Made by a program: the position numbers and the translations under genes. From JBEBVQ01 sp964527735 (GTDB lineage Bacteria; Bacteroidota; Bacteroidia; Chitinophagales; Chitinophagaceae), in contig CAZGPG010000004.1 in NCBI GenBank assembly GCA_964527735.1, forward strand, positions 62,001 to 126,000: a stretch of DNA of 64,000 nt, read 5' to 3'. Below are positions 8,977 to 16,775 of this stretch, piece after piece. A model generated the notes under the pieces. The model searched no databases, was not told where the DNA came from, and saw nothing but the letters and a program-made list of their open reading frames with translations. How positions within the stretch are numbered: the stretch's first letter is position 1; the number at the start of each line of letters is the position of its first letter.

Positions 8977-10341
8977 ATGAAAAGGATGACGACGCTGACA
9001 ACGGCATTGATGCTGGTGGCATCAGGAAGCATCGCTGACCCTGCCCTTACCACCCGCATCGTGAAAGATAATCTCTTCATCCCCTGGGAGATCATATACG
9101 GGCCGGACGATCATATCTGGTTTACCCAGAAAAACGGCTACATCTGCCGCACAGAGCCTGCCACGGGTCACACAGATACCCTTTATTACGAGCCGGAAAC
9201 GGTGATCCGCGGTGAAGGAGGGATGCTGGGCATGGCCATGCATCCGGATTTCCCCGATAGTCCTTACCTATACGTTGCTTATAATTACCTCAAAAGCGGC
9301 AACTATACCGAAAAGATCGTCCGTTATACCTATAACGGGCAACTACTGCAGGATCCGTTCATTCTGCTGGATGATATTGACGCGGCCAATAACCATAATG
9401 GCTGCCGGCTGCTGATCGTTAACAACAAACTTTTTATTACTACCGGCGACGCCGAAATTGCTGCCACAGCTCAAAATCCACATACAATAAACGGGAAAAT
9501 CCTGCGCATCAACCTGGATGGAACGATCCCAACCGACAACCCTGAACCGGGCAGTCCGGTGTGGTCCTGGGGACACCGGAATGCCCAGGGGCTTGCATAT
9601 GCCAACGGTATATTATACAGCTCGGAGCATGGACCCAGTACAGACGACGAGCTGAATATCATACATATGGGACGGAATTACGGCTGGCCCACTGTCACAG
9701 GATTCTGCAACACACCCGGAGAGCAGGCTTTCTGTGCAGATTCAAATGTCGTGGAACCCCTGGCCACATGGACGCCAACGCTGGCAGTTTCTGATATCGC
9801 CTATTACGGCAGCGATAAACTGATGTTTCCGGCGTTTCAGCATTCCATACTGATGACCACGCTGAAAGACCAGACCTTATACCAGCTCCGGCTGAATGCT
9901 GCCGGAGATGAGATAATCAGTACTGTCCGGGTGGACGGGGTCAGCTTTGGGCGGCTGAGAGATGTATGCATTGCGCCGGATGGGCGGGTTTTTATCTCCA
10001 CCAGCAACTCCCCGGCAAGCGGAAATGGTGAAAAAACCGACCGCATCATAGAATTATATGATCCACTATTTTGGGGGGCGGTCGTCCAACACACACTACC
10101 TGCCGTATCCATTTACCCAAATCCAGTAAGAGGCGATGTCTTGTATGTATCTGCGGCCGGCAACTCCCGTAGCACGACACAGCCATATATCATTTCGGAT
10201 ATGCAGGGGCGCGTTCTTCAATCAGCGCTGGTTCCACTGCCGGGCGTACTACCGGTAAGCGATCTTCCTGCGGGTATATATTTTCTGCAGCTAAGAGATC
10301 CTGACGGGAACGCCCTGACACGGAAGTTTGTGAAGTTGTAA
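8977..10341 (+). CDS. T9SS-secreted PQQ-type sugar dehydrogenase (GSDH family)
   Basis: 454 residues from the ATG at 8977, which starts a signal peptide (MKRMTTLTTALMLVASGSIA); the longer frame back to 8842 has no signal-like start. Residues about 25-365 form a six-bladed propeller of the glucose/sorbosone dehydrogenase family: WEIIYGPDDHIWFTQ, GMLGMAMHPDF, NHNGCRLLI with His140 at the position of the catalytic base, KILRINLDGTIP, WSWGHRNAQGL, EHGPSTDDELNII. Such enzymes oxidise aldoses or similar sugars with PQQ and pass electrons onward. A type A T9SS sorting domain (SIYPNPVRGD to the terminal KFVKL) spans about 376-454, implying surface location or secretion. The NHQGG of soluble glucose dehydrogenase is NHNGC here, so the substrate is uncertain. 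Confidence 0.85.
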   Translation: MKRMTTLTTALMLVASGSIADPALTTRIVKDNLFIPWEIIYGPDDHIWFTQKNGYICRTEPATGHTDTLYYEPETVIRGEGGMLGMAMHPDFPDSPYLYVAYNYLKSGNYTEKIVRYTYNGQLLQDPFILLDDIDAANNHNGCRLLIVNNKLFITTGDAEIAATAQNPHTINGKILRINLDGTIPTDNPEPGSPVWSWGHRNAQGLAYANGILYSSEHGPSTDDELNIIHMGRNYGWPTVTGFCNTPGEQAFCADSNVVEPLATWTPTLAVSDIAYYGSDKLMFPAFQHSILMTTLKDQTLYQLRLNAAGDEIISTVRVDGVSFGRLRDVCIAPDGRVFISTSNSPASGNGEKTDRIIELYDPLFWGAVVQHTLPAVSIYPNPVRGDVLYVSAAGNSRSTTQPYIISDMQGRVLQSALVPLPGVLPVSDLPAGIYFLQLRDPDGNALTRKFVKL

Positions 10342-10358
10342 CGCGATCTTAAAAAGGC

Positions 10359-10419
10359 GACAAATGTGTTGAATGTGACAAATGTGATAAACACATTCGT
10401 CACATTCAACACATTTGTC
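10359..10419. repeat. Family A palindromic intergenic repeat (copy 1)
   Basis: Two 28-nt arms (10359-10386 and 10392-10419) are complementary at 27 positions. They are built from units of the type GTGTTGAATGTGACAAATG. The copy sits between two convergent genes and could fold as a bidirectional terminator. Related copies occur near 16080, 20103, 42072 and 46325. Confidence 0.8.
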
Positions 10420-10432
10420 ACATTCAAAACTA

Positions 10433-11884
10433 TCAGTTAATATCCCGCTTTAAAAGCAGCCGCAGGCTATCTAAGGTAACAAAGCGAAAGACAAAGATCA
10501 ACACACTACTTGCCAGCACAAAACCCGACAACTGCCATATCCATAATATGGGCAGCAACGACAAACCGGTACAAACCAGCAGGCAGACAAAGGGGAAAAA
10601 TATATGCGCCGCAATCCACCGGCGGTCGTAGGGAAGGGATAAATGCTTCCGGCTATACACAATATAACATACTGCCAGCACCGACTGCGTGCCAAATGCC
10701 ACTACCGCAGCGCCCAGCGCCTGTTCGCGGGGAATGAGATACAGATTGCACCCTACATTGATGATCACACCGGTCAGAGCAATGATATTCAGCAGCCTCA
10801 GATTGCCGTTGGCCGTCAGCAGCGTAGAATAAACATACATGATACAGAATGCCGGGAATGTAGACATCAGCCATGCCAGCACCTTTCCATCGTAAATGCC
10901 GGCGGACGGATACAACAGATGCATGATCTCCGCACCATAGAAATGAGCCGCAATTGCAATCACCATCGCAAAAGGCAGCATGATATTCACCGCAACGCGG
11001 ACCACCGGCACTACTTGCTGCCGCTCTGCCAACATACGTCCGAACAATGGCAGCAGCACACTGGCAAACATCAAACCAAAGATATTACCAACATCCAGCA
11101 ACCGGAAGGCGGAAGCGTATATACCCGCTTCTTCCTTTCCGCCGCTACCGCCCAGGCGCTCCAGCAACAGTATATCGGAACGGGTATGGATCGCCATCAA
11201 AAAAATCAGAGAGGCATAGGGCAGGCTTTCCCTGACGATCCTGAGTATATCGCGAAACCGGAAAGACAGCCGCAGCCGGAAAGAAGCAATCCGCTTCATT
11301 ACAATAAAAGACAGCAAAAGCGCCAGACCATAACAGGCGATCTGGGCCGCTACAAACCATTCTATCCGGAATTGCCCCGCCGTATATGGATGCAGCAGCA
11401 GGATACCACAAACCAGGATCATAAAAAAACGGTCGGATACGGAAAGGAGCCCATCCAGACGAAAACGCTGCAGGGCAGCGACATTACTGCGAATATACAG
11501 CAGCAGCATATTGCAGGTCTGTATCAACACCATACCGCCCAGCATCGCCAGCTCCATACCCCGGAAGCCAAGCGCCCAGCCGGTGACACATACGATCAGC
11601 GCATATAATGCAGACAGGATCATCCGCGCCGATAACATCACCGGGAACATACGCTTCAGCCTGTGCGGCTCCTGGGAGATGATCCGGGAATTATAACTGT
11701 TCAGCCCGAGATCGAGCAGCATCTGGAATATAATGCTCAGATTGAATAATACCTGATAGGTGCCATAATCCTCATGCCCTACCCGGTTTTGTACCGTCCT
11801 GTCTATCATAAATATCCATACAGACTTCACCAAGAGGTTGATGATGAGAATAAACAGGATATTTTTTACAAAAATCTGGCGCAT
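10433..11884 (-). CDS. Polysaccharide flippase (Wzx/MOP superfamily)
   Basis: 483 residues, almost entirely hydrophobic helices (about 12-14), with the N-terminal pattern of oligosaccharide flippases: an initial helix with charged flank, then VGHEDYGTYQVLFNLSIIF and LDLGLNSYNSRIIS. Members move undecaprenyl-linked oligosaccharide units across the inner membrane for surface polysaccharide assembly. Divergent from a glycosyltransferase gene 113 bp away and near a Wzi-like outer-membrane protein, so a role in capsule or exopolysaccharide export fits. The overlapping frame on the other strand at 10643-11608 is a shadow: it is Gln/His-rich and has no recognisable domain. Confidence 0.85.
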   Translation of the reverse strand: MRQIFVKNILFILIINLLVKSVWIFMIDRTVQNRVGHEDYGTYQVLFNLSIIFQMLLDLGLNSYNSRIISQEPHRLKRMFPVMLSARMILSALYALIVCVTGWALGFRGMELAMLGGMVLIQTCNMLLLYIRSNVAALQRFRLDGLLSVSDRFFMILVCGILLLHPYTAGQFRIEWFVAAQIACYGLALLLSFIVMKRIASFRLRLSFRFRDILRIVRESLPYASLIFLMAIHTRSDILLLERLGGSGGKEEAGIYASAFRLLDVGNIFGLMFASVLLPLFGRMLAERQQVVPVVRVAVNIMLPFAMVIAIAAHFYGAEIMHLLYPSAGIYDGKVLAWLMSTFPAFCIMYVYSTLLTANGNLRLLNIIALTGVIINVGCNLYLIPREQALGAAVVAFGTQSVLAVCYIVYSRKHLSLPYDRRWIAAHIFFPFVCLLVCTGLSLLPILWIWQLSGFVLASSVLIFVFRFVTLDSLRLLLKRDIN

Positions 11885-11977
11885 GTACAGGACAATAAAC
11901 GATCGGCATTATATAACGCCGGCGTATGTGTTTATTATATCTTTTCAGAGAAAAATATGAATAAACTTGTAAAATTA

Positions 11978-11985
11978 TAATTTTG
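11978..11985 (+). promoter_or_regulatory. -7 promoter box of the glycosyltransferase gene
   Basis: TAATTTTG matches the Bacteroidota -7 consensus TAnnTTTG and lies 12 bp before the ATG at 11998. No good -33 TTG was found at the usual distance. If used, the transcript would have almost no leader. Confidence 0.45.
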
Positions 11986-11997
11986 CGCCCGATTACT

Positions 11998-13125
11998 ATG
12001 CGTATTGCCGTAAATACCCGCTTACTGCTGAAAGGAAAACTGGAAGGAATTGGTTGGTTTACCTATCAAACCCTTGAGCGGATCGTTCATAATCACCCTG
12101 AGCACGAATTTATTTTTTTCTTTGACCGTGCTTACGATCCGTCCTTTGTTTTCGGAAAGAATGTGACTCCGGTCGTCGTGCCGCCGCCGGCGCGCCACCC
12201 GGTATTATTCAGTATCTGGTTTGACCTTTGCATACCCATGATGCTGCGTAAATACAAAGCGGATGTATTTCTCTCCACCGACGGGCAGATGTCGCTTACT
12301 ACAAAGATCCCGACCTGCCTGGTGATCCATGATCTTGCATTCGAACATTATCCGCAGCACCTGAAATTCAGCGCCCGCCATTACTGGCGTTATTTTTCAC
12401 CCAGGTTTGCACATAAGGCAAAGCGTATTGTAACCGTGTCTGAATTTTCCCGGCAGGATATTGCCACACGCTATAAAATTTCCCCGGAAAAAATATCCGT
12501 TGCCCACAACGGCGCCCATGAAGCCTATCAGCCGCTGGGTTATGAAGAGCGGGAAGCCGTGAAAAAGCAATATGCCGACGGATGTGAATACTTCGTTTTC
12601 GCCGGTGCCCTGCATCCGCGTAAGAATGTCATTAACCTGCTGAAAGCTTTTGTTTCTTTCAAAAAGCATCACAGGACCCATATGAAGCTGGTGATCGTAG
12701 GACGGATGGCCTGGAAGTTTGACGAGCTGGTAGCGATGCGTAAGGAAATGCCGTTCGGCGACGATGTGAAATGGGTTGGATATATGAATGTGGAGGAGCT
12801 TTCACGTGTGACCGGCGGGGCATATGCAATGGTTTATCCTTCTCTTTTTGAAGGGTTCGGCATCCCGATCCTTGAGGCATTGCAATGCCATGTACCGGTC
12901 ATCGTCAGCAACACTTCCTCCATGCCTGAAGTGGCCGGCGAAGCCGCCCTGCTCACCGATCCGGAAGATCCGGAAGATATCGCCGCCAAGATGGGCATGA
13001 TCTATAAAGACGAAGTATTGAGAGCCAGCCTAATAGCCGCAGCGCCGGCACAGGCGGCAAAATTCTCCTGGGATAAAGCTGCAGAGACCCTGTGGGAAAA
13101 TATCCTCCGGTGTGCCGGGAATTGA
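11998..13125 (+). CDS. Glycosyltransferase, GT4-like (GT-B fold)
   Basis: 375 residues from the ATG at 11998 (MRIAVNTRLLLKGKLEGIGWF); a TTG 15 bp upstream is less likely. The N-terminal half is the acceptor-binding Rossmann domain with the glycine-containing loop KLEGIGWF; the C-terminal half has FVFAGALHPRKNVINLLKAF, the phosphate-contacting region, and the EGFGIPILE motif (E-x7-E) of retaining GT4 enzymes. It transfers a sugar from a nucleotide donor, probably to a lipid-linked or surface glycan at the cytoplasmic face of the membrane. Divergent to the flippase and convergent to the Wzi-like gene, giving a small polysaccharide locus. Donor and acceptor cannot be told from sequence. Confidence 0.9.
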   Translation: MRIAVNTRLLLKGKLEGIGWFTYQTLERIVHNHPEHEFIFFFDRAYDPSFVFGKNVTPVVVPPPARHPVLFSIWFDLCIPMMLRKYKADVFLSTDGQMSLTTKIPTCLVIHDLAFEHYPQHLKFSARHYWRYFSPRFAHKAKRIVTVSEFSRQDIATRYKISPEKISVAHNGAHEAYQPLGYEEREAVKKQYADGCEYFVFAGALHPRKNVINLLKAFVSFKKHHRTHMKLVIVGRMAWKFDELVAMRKEMPFGDDVKWVGYMNVEELSRVTGGAYAMVYPSLFEGFGIPILEALQCHVPVIVSNTSSMPEVAGEAALLTDPEDPEDIAAKMGMIYKDEVLRASLIAAAPAQAAKFSWDKAAETLWENILRCAGN

Positions 13126-13179
13126 TGATAGGGCTGTCTATAAATAGCTATCACCTGAATTGACACGAGACTCAATCCG

Positions 13180-14907
13180 CTAATAAAAATCATAATCCCG
13201 CCGTGCCAGGTTCAGCCGCAGTCCGCCGTAGAAATACGTAGTCGCTATTGCCGGCAGGTAATTATTTTCATACGAGAAATTCCGGTTCGTCACACCGAGG
13301 TCTATGAACAGGTTTTCACGCAGTTCATAAGAAGCATTGACATTCAGCAGGAAACAATTGCCCTGTACACCGGAAATAAGGGTATATCCATGCTCCGGAG
13401 AGGAAAGATTGATGGGCGTACGGGTACCGTAATGCCTGGAAATGTCATTCCCGTAATTGGCAATGCCCGTATCCGTACCTTTTGCATAGTACATGCCCCG
13501 TACCGTCAGGAACAGGTTTTTCACCGGCTGATAGCGCACCACGCCGATCAGCTCGGCAAAACCGCTACCCAGCGGATGTGCCAGCGGCTGATTGTAATGA
13601 TTGTAATTGGCCAGCGTATCATGTGCATAGGTAAATGGCCGCACCAGGTTGACCTCGGCCTGCAGGTCAAGGTTCCTGACCGTAAAGGCATCGAAATATT
13701 TGGCGCCAAGCTGGGCGCCGAACTTATTACCCCACCATCCATTACCGGCCGTCAGCTCTTTGACGCGAAACTCATCGAGCAAAAACTGCCCGTAAAACTG
13801 CAAACGCTTCGCCGCCAGCGCTTTGAAGTTAAGGCCGAGCAGCACATTGTCCGGACTACCATTGGCCCTTTCGATCTGGCGGTAGAGAATAATCGGCACC
13901 ATATAGCTGAACGAATAACGGTCGGGGCGGCTGAATACCACACTTTCAAACAGACCGATATTCAACCATTTTGTGGCATTGAAGCTCAAGTGGTGAACCG
14001 TAGCGTATTTATGCGGCAACACCCGGTCACCGCCACGTGGATATTGCGGAGTAAGCTCCAGGTAAAGGTTCTGGTAGTTGATTTTCCATATTTTGGTATT
14101 CAGCCGGAGAAAGGTAGCCCCGGTGGAAAAATCGCTCAGGAACAGGCTGCGCATACCGTCGCCGAAAAAGTGCTTGTCATATCCCAGGGTTACATTGATA
14201 TGATCTTTAACCGCAGCAAAATCTATATAACCACGCGCCAGCAGGTAATCGTATTTATTGGCCGAGCCGGTACCGTGGAGGTCGGCAGTCTGGTAATAAT
14301 CTGCTCCGGGCACCGCACTGTATTTGTTAGTCCAGTTGGTAACGAAAGAGACCGGATCTTCCTGATTATCGGTAAAGAAAGTATAAAAGCCCACTTTCTT
14401 AGCGATCCACCCTCTCAGCTCAAGCCCGCGGCTATTGGAAAAGCGTGTTTGTGAGCCTCCGGCAGTGCTGTTTTCAGATAATACGAGGCCACCGATCACC
14501 GGATTGACGACCAGGAAAAAATTATCAGTCCTGACATGGGCAAAATCCGGCTGCTTTTTATAAAACGTATTGAACCACGGACGCCTGGCATCTATAGCTC
14601 CGTCTTCATCCGGCGCCCACTCACCGCTCACCGAAATGGCGTGATCTATATTATATCGGTCAATGGAAGTAAGGCCGATGGCGCCTGCCTGATCGCGCGT
14701 CTCAAGCAGGAACTGTACCGCACTTTTTCGCGACACAGGTTTCACCGACAGAAAGAGATCGTTGGAAATACGACCGGAGCGCGTTTCCAACCGGTCGAGC
14801 ACCTGGTAATCTTCCTGGCCTAACTGGAGGTATGTGGTCTGAGCTCCGGCATATATGGAAAGGCTACCTGACAGGAGCAGGACTGACAAACTTTTTCTTG
14901 TGATCAT
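13180..14907 (-). CDS. Capsule assembly Wzi-family outer-membrane protein
   Basis: 575 residues. Signal peptide at 1-22 (SLSIYAGA, QTT). The first mature segment (YLQLGQEDYQVLDRLETRSG) and the rest, with many alternating aromatic strands (YDYLLARGYIDFAAV, KINYQNLYLELTPQYPRG, VYRYQPV-like segments) ending in aromatic residues, fit the Wzi-like beta-barrel family, which anchors capsule polysaccharide or aids its surface assembly. It is convergent with a glycosyltransferase gene, and a flippase lies nearby, supporting a polysaccharide role. A -7 box lies at 14943-14950. A general outer-membrane porin is the alternative. Confidence 0.75.
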   Translation of the reverse strand: MITRKSLSVLLLSGSLSIYAGAQTTYLQLGQEDYQVLDRLETRSGRISNDLFLSVKPVSRKSAVQFLLETRDQAGAIGLTSIDRYNIDHAISVSGEWAPDEDGAIDARRPWFNTFYKKQPDFAHVRTDNFFLVVNPVIGGLVLSENSTAGGSQTRFSNSRGLELRGWIAKKVGFYTFFTDNQEDPVSFVTNWTNKYSAVPGADYYQTADLHGTGSANKYDYLLARGYIDFAAVKDHINVTLGYDKHFFGDGMRSLFLSDFSTGATFLRLNTKIWKINYQNLYLELTPQYPRGGDRVLPHKYATVHHLSFNATKWLNIGLFESVVFSRPDRYSFSYMVPIILYRQIERANGSPDNVLLGLNFKALAAKRLQFYGQFLLDEFRVKELTAGNGWWGNKFGAQLGAKYFDAFTVRNLDLQAEVNLVRPFTYAHDTLANYNHYNQPLAHPLGSGFAELIGVVRYQPVKNLFLTVRGMYYAKGTDTGIANYGNDISRHYGTRTPINLSSPEHGYTLISGVQGNCFLLNVNASYELRENLFIDLGVTNRNFSYENNYLPAIATTYFYGGLRLNLARRDYDFY

Positions 14908-14942
14908 GAGCGGGCAGATTAGCAGTTACGGAAAAGCCGGCT

Positions 14943-14950
14943 CAAAAATA
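14943..14950 (-). promoter_or_regulatory. -7 promoter box of the Wzi-like gene
   Basis: On the minus strand this reads TATTTTTG, matching TAnnTTTG, 35 bp before the start codon at 14907. No convincing -33 element was found at the expected spacing. Confidence 0.4.
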
Positions 14951-15003
14951 ATACAATTATTGAGTTATGAATGATGAGGGGTGAATTCATCGTTCATGGT
15001 TCC

Positions 15004-16038
15004 TCATTTATCAACATTGGCAAGCTGTCCGCAAGCGGCATCTATATCTTTGCCACGGCTGCGACGCAGGCGGGCGTTTACTTTTCGGGAAGCAAGGTAT
15101 TGCATAAAGCGATCAACCACAGCTTCTTCCGGCTTTTCAAAATCCGCTTTCTCAATAGGATTGTATTCGATGATATTGACGAGGTCAGCCGGTACCTGAC
15201 GATATACTTTCACCAGATCTTCCGCATCCTGCAGGCTGTCGTTAAAATCGCGGAACAGGATATATTCAAACGTGATCTCACTGCGTGTCATCCGGTAAAA
15301 ATAATTCAGGGATTCGATCAGTACTTTCAGATTATTGGTTTCGTTGATCGGCATGATCTCATTCCGCTTCTCATCTGTTGCGGCATGGAGGGAAAGCGCC
15401 AGCTTGAACTTCACCTGGTCGTCGCCAAGCTGCCGGATCATCTTCGCGACACCGGCGGTAGAAACCGTAATGCGCCTCGGACTTATGCCCAATCCGTCCG
15501 GAGCGGTAATACGCTCGATCGCCTGCATCATGTGCTTGTAATTGAGCAGCGGCTCTCCCATACCCATGAAGACAATATTGCTCAGATGTTTCCCGTAATG
15601 CTCTTCCGCCTGCCGGTTGAGCAACACTACTTCATCCACGATCTCATCAAAATCAAGGTTCCGTTTCCGGGGCATATAGCCGGTGGCACAAAACTTGCAC
15701 GAAAGGCTGCATCCGACCTGGGAAGATACGCAAGCCGTCATTCTTTTATCTGTCGGGATGAGCACGCCTTCCACATAATGCCCGTCATGCAGCAGGAACC
15801 GGCTTTTGATCGTGCCGTCGCTGCTATACTGACTGTGGTGTACCTGCACCATGGGAATATGATAGGATGCCGACAACTTTTCACGCAATGCTTTAGACAG
15901 ATTGGTCATTTCACCGATATCTCCTGCCGAGCGTTTCCAGATCCATTCATAGATCTGCCCGGCCCGGAAGGCAGGCTCCCCCCAGTCTTTCATCAATGCT
16001 TGCAACGCTTCCGGCGTCAGGCTCCTCAGATTCTTCAT
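15004..16038 (-). CDS. rlmN: Dual-specificity RNA methyltransferase RlmN
   Basis: 344 residues, the usual family length. A radical SAM enzyme that methylates C2 of A2503 in 23S rRNA and C2 of A37 in some tRNAs. The iron-sulfur motif is C110-x3-C114-x2-C117 (CSLSCKFC), and both catalytic cysteines are present: Cys103 in TACVSSQVG and Cys336 in the C-terminal ACGQLA. Other family segments are FMGMGEPLLNY, ALSLHAATDEKRNEIMPIN and ITFEYILFRDFND. It is a single-gene transcript: a TAACTTTG box ends 8 bp before the ATG and the neighbours are unrelated. Confidence 0.97.
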   Translation of the reverse strand: MKNLRSLTPEALQALMKDWGEPAFRAGQIYEWIWKRSAGDIGEMTNLSKALREKLSASYHIPMVQVHHSQYSSDGTIKSRFLLHDGHYVEGVLIPTDKRMTACVSSQVGCSLSCKFCATGYMPRKRNLDFDEIVDEVVLLNRQAEEHYGKHLSNIVFMGMGEPLLNYKHMMQAIERITAPDGLGISPRRITVSTAGVAKMIRQLGDDQVKFKLALSLHAATDEKRNEIMPINETNNLKVLIESLNYFYRMTRSEITFEYILFRDFNDSLQDAEDLVKVYRQVPADLVNIIEYNPIEKADFEKPEEAVVDRFMQYLASRKVNARLRRSRGKDIDAACGQLANVDK

Positions 16039-16046
16039 AACAGGTG

Positions 16047-16081
16047 CAAAGTTACGGTTCCTATGTGGTTAATGTGACAAA
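16047..16081 (-). promoter_or_regulatory. Promoter of rlmN
   Basis: Minus-strand TAACTTTG (16047-16054) matches the -7 consensus, with TTTG (16078-16081) 23 bp upstream as a possible -33 element; that TTTG lies at the edge of a family A palindromic repeat. The -7 box ends 8 bp before the ATG, predicting a leader of only a few bases. Confidence 0.5.
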
Positions 16082-16140
16082 TGTGTTGAATGTGACGAAT
16101 GTGTTATCACATTTCCCACATTCGTCACATTCAACACATT
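16080..16140. repeat. Family A palindromic intergenic repeat (copy 2)
   Basis: Perfect 24-bp inverted repeat (16080-16103 and 16117-16140) with a 13-nt spacer, built from the same TGTTGAATGTGAC unit as the copy at 10359. It lies between the divergent genes rlmN and the DUF3276 gene, so termination is not its obvious task here. Confidence 0.85.
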
Positions 16141-16201
16141 AAATACATTAAACGGATCGTTTTCATTCCCCAAAAATAAATTACACTTTAAGCTAAATTA
16201 A

Positions 16202-16232
16202 TTTGGATACTTCATTAACTTAATTAATTTTG
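16202..16232 (+). promoter_or_regulatory. Complete Bacteroidota promoter of the DUF3276 gene
   Basis: TTTG (16202-16205), 19 bp, then TAATTTTG (16225-16232): a full match to the Bacteroidota primary sigma factor consensus TTTG-N17..23-TAnnTTTG. It lies 40 bp before the GTG start at 16272 and argues against the TTG at 16230, which overlaps the -7 box. Confidence 0.7.
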
Positions 16233-16271
16233 TCTGTAATAATAAATTTTCTTCACTTAAAACAAAGAACT

Positions 16272-16640
16272 GTGGCGTACGAAAACAAAAATTATGGTGA
16301 CTCTCATAATGAAAGTCTGTTCAGCAAACGTATAAAAGCCGGGAAAAGAAGGACCTATTTTTTTGACGTCCGTTCTACGCGCAGCAGTGATTATTTCATT
16401 ACGATCACCGAAAGCAAGAAGCGTTTTGATGATAACGGCTACGACCGTCATAAAATGTTTTTGTACAAGGAAGATTTCAACAAATTCCTGGTTGCGCTTA
16501 CCGAAACCATCAATTATGTAAAAACAGACCTGATGCCTGATTTCGATTTCGACGCATATAACCACGACCAGGAAGAAAATACTGAGAACGCTACATCTAT
16601 GGTTACCGAAGACGGTAATGTGGATGAATGGAAAATGTAA
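16272..16640 (+). CDS. DUF3276 family protein (PUR-alpha-like)
   Basis: 122 residues from the GTG at 16272 (MAYENKNYGDSHNESL), chosen because the promoter overlaps the earlier TTG. The core (SKRIKAGKRRTYFFDVRST, YFITITESKKRF, KMFLYKEDFNKFLVALTETI) matches the small Bacteroidota DUF3276 family, whose fold is PUR-like and may bind single-stranded nucleic acid. The tail is acidic (residues 90-120). The family is broadly conserved in Bacteroidota, but its cellular role is not established. Monocistronic: a strong palindromic repeat follows at 16688. Confidence 0.85.
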   Translation: MAYENKNYGDSHNESLFSKRIKAGKRRTYFFDVRSTRSSDYFITITESKKRFDDNGYDRHKMFLYKEDFNKFLVALTETINYVKTDLMPDFDFDAYNHDQEENTENATSMVTEDGNVDEWKM

Positions 16641-16687
16641 TTTTCATTCTTTTGCCCTCCTTGGGAGAAACGATATAAGAACCAACA

Positions 16688-16749
16688 AACGGCTTCGACA
16701 GGCTCAGCCACCATCATTAAAAACGATGGCTGAGCCTGTCGAAGCCGTT
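16688..16749. repeat. Family F 23-bp inverted repeat (GGCTTCGACAGGCTCAGCC type)
   Basis: Perfect 23-bp arms (16688-16710 and 16727-16749) with a 16-nt middle. The core GGCTTCGACAGGCTCAGCC is a palindrome-arm type seen as an intergenic REP-like sequence in many bacteria. It lies between the convergent DUF3276 and lon genes and can serve both as terminator. Confidence 0.85.
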
Positions 16750-16775
16750 ACTATTTATCAACTACTAAAACAGTA

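Noticed and set aside
10643..11608. 321-codon open frame on the plus strand opposite the flippase gene
   Set aside because: It is rich in Gln, His and Arg, has no domain, and mirrors the codon bias of the well-supported flippase gene on the other strand.
13390..14454. 354-codon open frame opposite the Wzi-like gene
   Set aside because: No recognisable domain or start context; the minus-strand frame has a signal peptide and barrel pattern, so this is a shadow.
14971..16077. 368-codon open frame opposite rlmN
   Set aside because: rlmN is certain from its Cys motifs; the opposing frame has no homologous features.
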